Part shown: in pieces, positions 7,130 to 8,006 of the stretch
Numbering within the stretch: position 1 is the stretch's first letter
How the letters are laid out: each line of letters starts with the position of its first letter
Assembly (NCBI GenBank): GCA_946886405.1
Contig: CAMPIO010000129.1
Span: 1 to 8,006 of the forward strand
Origin: an uncultured Pseudoxanthomonas sp.
GTDB lineage: Bacteria > Pseudomonadota > Gammaproteobacteria > Xanthomonadales > Xanthomonadaceae
DNA: 8,006 nt
Direction of reading: 5' to 3'
Program-made: the position numbers and the translations under genes
Notes under the pieces: model-generated
Seen by the model: only the letters and a program-made list of their open reading frames with translations
The model's database searches: none
Told to the model about the DNA's origin: nothing

Positions 7130-7172
7130 GCCCAGCGCACACGGTGGCCGGCACAAGCCCTTGCCGCTGGAC

Positions 7173-7178
7173 TATGCT
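7173..7178 (+). promoter_or_regulatory. possible -10 element of gltS
   Basis: TATGCT matches TATAAT at 4 of 6 positions, lies in the divergent gap 7105-7208, and would start transcription near 7185, about 24 nt before the gltS ATG. The -35 region 17 nt upstream is a poor match to TTGACA, so an activator may be needed or the element may be chance. Confidence 0.35.
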
Positions 7179-7208
7179 CGACCTTCTTCCATCGGTTGCG
7201 GGGGCAGC

Positions 7209-8006
7209 ATGCTGGAGCTCGATGCGGTGCAGACGCTGGCGTTCGCGGGTCTGGCGCTCTTCCTCGGCTATGCGTTGTGTCGCGTGGTCCCGCTGTTTTC
7301 CCGCTACAACCTGCCCGCACCGGTCATCGGCGGTCTCGCGGTGGCCTTGGTGGTGCTGGCCGCACGCAGCCGCGACGTCACCCTGTTCACGCTGGACACC
7401 AGCCTGCAGGCGCCGCTGATGATCGCGTTCTTCACCACCATCGGCGTCAATGCCAGCGTCGCGCTGCTGAAACTCAGCGGCCGCCAGGTGCTGGTGTTCC
7501 TGCTGCTGGCGTCCGCGTTCGCCGTCGTGCAGAACCTGCTGGGCATGGCGGTGGCGATGGGGTTCGGCCTGCATCCGCTGTTCGGCGTGCTGGCGGGCTC
7601 CACCACGCTGACCGGCGGACCGGCGACCGGCCTGGCCTTCGCACCCTTGTTCGAACAGGCCGGCGTCACCGGCGCAGAATCGATCGCCGTCGCCTCGGCG
7701 ATGGCAGGCATCGTGTGCGGCGGACTGATCGGCGGCCCGGTGGCCACGATATTGATCCGCCGGCACAAACTGTTTGGCGGCGTGCGCCTGGGCAAGCCCG
7801 ATGAATCCGCCGCCGAACCCACGGGCGCACGCGACACGCCGGACTTCGCAACGCGCGAGTCCGCTGCATTGAAGAGCATCGTGGTCATCCTGGTGGCGAT
7901 GTGGGCGGGTGCCGGCGTCAGCGCAGGCCTGTCCGCCGCCGGGCTGACGCTGCCGGCCTACGTCGGCGCCATGATGGTGTGCGCGATGATCCGCTACGTC
8001 GATGAC
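7209..8006 (+). CDS. gltS: sodium/glutamate symporter GltS (3' end outside window)
   Basis: The reading frame runs open from ATG 7209 to the last base (266 codons, no stop), so roughly two thirds of a normal GltS of about 400 residues is present. GltS imports glutamate with sodium across the inner membrane. Matches to E. coli GltS include YNLPAPVIGGLAVAL in the first hairpin, LQAPLMIAFFTTIGVNASVALL, AGSTTLTGG and GGLIGGPVA. One notable difference is GGPATG at residues 136-141 where E. coli has GGHGTG, so substrate preference may differ. A weak GGGGGC lies just before the start. The visible frame ends in the middle of the membrane domain, after a charged linker (about 196-216) that corresponds to the central cytoplasmic loop. 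It is divergent from the QEGLA-protein gene. Confidence 0.93.
   Translation, partial: MLELDAVQTLAFAGLALFLGYALCRVVPLFSRYNLPAPVIGGLAVALVVLAARSRDVTLFTLDTSLQAPLMIAFFTTIGVNASVALLKLSGRQVLVFLLLASAFAVVQNLLGMAVAMGFGLHPLFGVLAGSTTLTGGPATGLAFAPLFEQAGVTGAESIAVASAMAGIVCGGLIGGPVATILIRRHKLFGGVRLGKPDESAAEPTGARDTPDFATRESAALKSIVVILVAMWAGAGVSAGLSAAGLTLPAYVGAMMVCAMIRYVDD

Noticed and set aside
7150..7164. GGCAC followed by TTGC upstream of gltS, resembling a sigma-54 promoter
   Set aside because: The spacing between the GG and GC dinucleotides is 11 nt; sigma-54 promoters require 10 with little tolerance.
5239..7419. A 726-codon plus-strand open frame running antisense to the regulator and the QEGLA gene and into gltS
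   Set aside because: It crosses three genes with clear family identity, has shadow-like composition (Arg, Gln, His, Ala) and no start context; chance absence of stops in GC-rich DNA.

Overview
The window is dense, strongly GC-rich bacterial DNA (about two thirds G+C by eye) with six confidently recognisable protein genes plus the first codons of another. Protein sequences, codon bias and TATNNT-like -10 elements close to start codons suggest a gammaproteobacterium of the Xanthomonadaceae type (Pseudoxanthomonas, Lysobacter, Stenotrophomonas or relatives). The genus is an inference. There is no mobile element, CRISPR array, tRNA or rRNA; this looks like stable chromosomal DNA.

Layout: at the left edge the minus strand carries the first 16 codons of an unidentified gene, probably an exported protein, lying 38 nt downstream of dctA (88-1443, minus), the C4-dicarboxylate/proton symporter. 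A 146-bp divergent intergenic region (1444-1589) separates dctA from a large plus-strand hybrid histidine kinase (1590-4235). This region holds a nearly perfect 23-bp inverted repeat (1514-1536) placed as an activator operator would be. The kinase is followed almost directly by an AEC-family permease (4252-5172). The permease converges, with only 3 bp between stop codons, on a NarL/LuxR-type response regulator (5176-5817, minus). Upstream of the regulator on the same strand is a DUF1704/QEGLA-motif protein with metallopeptidase-like residues (5866-7104, minus). A divergent 104-bp gap then leads to a gltS-type sodium/glutamate symporter (7209 to the window end, plus, truncated).

Working model: the kinase has a DctB-like periplasmic sensor for C4-dicarboxylates, but its cytoplasmic half is PAS, HisKA, ATPase and receiver, of the kind usually paired with NarL-type regulators such as CrbR. 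It and the nearby regulator would form a dicarboxylate-sensing pair acting on the palindrome in front of dctA. It would thus replace the classical DctB/DctD sigma-54 system. The permease and gltS add further organic-acid or dicarboxylic-amino-acid transport. The role of the QEGLA protein in this setting is unknown. The most interesting points are the sensor/regulator re-pairing, the palindromic operator candidate, the predicted zinc-peptidase residues in the QEGLA protein, and the altered GGPATG signature in GltS.
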